A stretch of 6,882 bases of DNA, taken from contig JALULB010000077.1 of assembly GCA_027041035.1 (NCBI GenBank), positions 7,125 to 14,006 on the forward strand, written 5' to 3'. This DNA comes from Sedimenticola sp. (lineage in GTDB: Bacteria > Pseudomonadota > Gammaproteobacteria > Chromatiales > Chromatiaceae). Position numbers and translations under genes: made by a program. The notes under the pieces were generated by a model that was given only the letters and a program-made list of their open reading frames with translations, did not search any database and was not told where the DNA came from. Below are positions 4,902 through 6,882 of this stretch, one piece after another. Every line of letters begins with the position of its first letter. Positions within the stretch are counted from its first letter, which is position 1.

Positions 4902-6882
4902 ATGTTAAACAAGCTGAATTACTGTCGCGGCGATTCGAATCCAGGTTTACCGGCCGGTCTTTCGCGTCGAGGATACGGATGGTGGCGTTCCCTGAGCCTC
5001 GTGCTGTTGCTGCTCGGCTCCGCGTTTTCGCTTCAGGCCAAGGTATCGCTGGTTGCCGATGGTGACCTCAGCGCCGACCGCGCCAATCGCCAGGCTGCTT
5101 TGATCATGACCCGGGTCATGGAGAAGTACCATTACAAGAAGGTCGCGCTGGACGATGCCTTCTCGGAGAAGATCTACAAACGCTACTTGGAATCACTGGA
5201 TCCAAATCGCAGCTTCTTCACCGCCAAGGATATCCAGCGCTTCGACAAGTATCGCGATGCGCTCGACGATGCCCTGCACGATGCCCACCTGGAGGCCGCG
5301 TTCGATATCTTCCGCACCTACCGCAAGCGTGTCGGCGAGCGCGTCGATTATGTACTGCACAGGCTGGATGGCAAGTTCAGTTTCGACAAGGACGAGGATT
5401 ACCAGTTCGACCGGGAGGATGCGCCCTGGGCCGCCGACAAGGCCGCGCTGGACGAATTGTGGCGCAAGCGCGTGAAGAACGACGTGCTCAGCCTGAAACT
5501 GGCCGGCAAGCCGATGGAGAAGATTCGCAAGACCCTGAGGCAGCGCTATCTTGGCATCAAGCGGCGTACCTATCAGTTGAATTCGAATGATGTATTCCAG
5601 TTGTTCGCCAATGCCTACGCGGCCTCGCTGGAGCCGCATACCGGTTACATGTCGCCGCGCAGCTCGGAGAACTTCGACATCAGCATGCGCCTGTCGTTGG
5701 AAGGTATCGGCGCGGTGCTGAAGACGGACAATGAATACACCGTCGTGCAGCGCACCGTGCCGGGTGGCCCGGCGGCGCTGGACGGCCGGCTGAAGCGCGG
5801 CGACCGCATCGTCGGTGTCGCCCAGGGGCGTCACGGCAAGATGGTCGATATCGTTGGCTGGCGCTTGCAGGATGTCGTCGAACGCATACGCGGTCCGAAG
5901 GACAGCGTGGTGCGTCTGGAGATACTGCCGAAGCATGCGATTACGGAAACCAAGACGAAGCTGGTCGAACTGGTGCGCAACAAGGTGAAGCTGGAGGACC
6001 AGGCGGTCAAGTCCCGGGTGATCAAGGATCTGGACGGACTGCATGGCATGCGCATCGGCGTCATCGAGATTCCGACCTTCTACCGTGACTTCGCCGCCGA
6101 GGGGCGTGGCGACAGCGACTTTCGCAGCACCACCCGGGATGCGCGCAAATTGCTGAAAAAGCTGAAGGGCGAGAAGGTCGACGGCATCGTCATCGATCTG
6201 CGCGGGAATGGCGGCGGCGCGCTCAGCGAGGCCGTCGAGCTGACCGGGCTGTTCATCCCGTCCGGCCCGGTGGTGCAGGTGCGCGACTCCAGTGGCGACG
6301 TGAATATCGAGAACGATCCGGACCCGGCGCAGGTCTACTCCGGCCCGCTGGCGGTATTGGTCGATCGGAACAGCGCCTCGGCATCGGAGATCTTCTCCGG
6401 CGCGATCCAGGACTACAAGCGCGGCCTGATACTTGGCGAGCCGACCTTCGGCAAGGGTACCGTGCAGACCTTGATCGACCTGGACCGGTTCGTGCGCTCC
6501 GGCGCGGGCAGCCTCGGCCGGCTGCGTCTGACGATGGCGCAGTTCTTTCGCGTAAACGGCGGCAGCACCCAGTATCGCGGCGTCGTGCCGGATGTGCCAT
6601 TTCCGACGGTCGTCGGCGGTGGTGACTACGGCGAACGCGCCTACGACAACGCGCTGCCTTGGGCGCACATCAAGCCCGCGCCGATCAAGACCACGGGCCT
6701 GGGGTCGGTGTCGCAACTCTTGGATGGGCACTATCAGCGCATCAGCCATGATCCCGGCTTCGACTATCTGATCAAGACGGAGAAGGAACTGGCCGAGGCG
6801 CGTGATCGGAAGACCGTCAGCCTGCTGGAAAGCAAGCGCCGCCAGGAGTGGGAGTCGCGCGAGAAGCGCCAACTGGAGAACG
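4902..6882 (+). CDS. prc: Tail-specific (C-terminal processing) protease Prc, S41A family, 3' end beyond window
   Basis: Prc (Tsp) is a periplasmic serine protease that degrades proteins from their C-termini, including SsrA-tagged and envelope proteins; in E. coli it works with the lipoprotein NlpI. The first 660 residues are visible. A signal peptide has a hydrophobic core SLVLLLLGSAFSLQA and likely cleavage after A46. An N-terminal helical domain follows, then a PDZ domain at about 264-343 beginning SLEGIGAVL. The S41 core includes VIDLRGNGGG (430-439), the catalytic serine S493 in NSASASEIF, and lysine K518 in EPTFGKGTVQ, 25 residues later as in E. coli. The conserved FRVNGGST follows. Comparison with E. 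coli Prc suggests roughly 50-80 C-terminal residues are missing off the right edge. The stretch before the hydrophobic core, about 29 residues, is unusually long for a signal peptide. A 100-bp gap separates it from the Nudix gene, so it may have its own promoter. Confidence 0.95.
   Translation, partial: MLNKLNYCRGDSNPGLPAGLSRRGYGWWRSLSLVLLLLGSAFSLQAKVSLVADGDLSADRANRQAALIMTRVMEKYHYKKVALDDAFSEKIYKRYLESLDPNRSFFTAKDIQRFDKYRDALDDALHDAHLEAAFDIFRTYRKRVGERVDYVLHRLDGKFSFDKDEDYQFDREDAPWAADKAALDELWRKRVKNDVLSLKLAGKPMEKIRKTLRQRYLGIKRRTYQLNSNDVFQLFANAYAASLEPHTGYMSPRSSENFDISMRLSLEGIGAVLKTDNEYTVVQRTVPGGPAALDGRLKRGDRIVGVAQGRHGKMVDIVGWRLQDVVERIRGPKDSVVRLEILPKHAITETKTKLVELVRNKVKLEDQAVKSRVIKDLDGLHGMRIGVIEIPTFYRDFAAEGRGDSDFRSTTRDARKLLKKLKGEKVDGIVIDLRGNGGGALSEAVELTGLFIPSGPVVQVRDSSGDVNIENDPDPAQVYSGPLAVLVDRNSASASEIFSGAIQDYKRGLILGEPTFGKGTVQTLIDLDRFVRSGAGSLGRLRLTMAQFFRVNGGSTQYRGVVPDVPFPTVVGGGDYGERAYDNALPWAHIKPAPIKTTGLGSVSQLLDGHYQRISHDPGFDYLIKTEKELAEARDRKTVSLLESKRRQEWESREKRQLEN

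Noticed and set aside
3863..4912. 349-codon open frame on the minus strand opposite the Nudix gene
   Set aside because: It covers the Nudix gene, the intergenic gap and parts of two neighbours. The Nudix box on the plus strand is clear, so this is a shadow frame.
5193..6872. 559-codon open frame on the minus strand opposite prc
   Set aside because: The plus-strand frame has every Prc motif (PDZ, catalytic Ser/Lys, signal peptide). The minus frame is a by-product of GC-rich codon bias and its product resembles nothing I recognise.

Overview
This window looks like chromosomal DNA from a GC-rich proteobacterium, most likely a gammaproteobacterium. That rests on gene content: a Prc-type tail-specific protease closely matching the gamma form, a two-domain MazG, and a lipoprotein M48 protease with TPRs. 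No rRNA or tRNA is present to refine this, and the genus is not called.

Layout. Positions 1-97 are the inner part of a small palindromic repeat element (copy A) cut by the window edge. A class I-like polyphosphate kinase 2 gene (96-1010, minus) and a mazG nucleotide pyrophosphohydrolase gene (1379-2137, plus) diverge from a 368-bp intergenic region. That region holds a second, unrelated palindromic element (1044-1200). A complete copy of the first element (copy B, 2136-2300) follows mazG directly and lies in opposite orientation to copy A. The ppk2-mazG block is therefore bracketed by long, nearly identical inverted repeats (97 of 99 positions match). The TAG stop codons of both genes fall exactly on the outer end of these repeats.

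Downstream on the plus strand is an apparent operon-like pair: an M48 zinc-metalloprotease lipoprotein with TPRs (2331-3914) and, 11 bp later, a DUF4743/Tnr3-like Nudix hydrolase (3926-4801). After about 100 bp comes prc (tail-specific S41 protease with PDZ domain), starting near 4902 and running off the right edge.

Functional themes. One theme is nucleotide and cofactor metabolism and clean-up: PPK2 uses polyphosphate to phosphorylate nucleotides, MazG hydrolyses NTPs, and the Nudix protein is a candidate for removing damaged thiamin diphosphate. The other is envelope protein quality control, through the M48 lipoprotein and the periplasmic Prc. The genes belong to known families. The less ordinary parts are the two miniature inverted-repeat elements, their exact fit to gene ends, and a MazG whose C-terminal domain has lost its predicted metal-binding acidic residues. 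I found no CRISPR array, RNA gene, toxin-antitoxin pair or clear new defence system.
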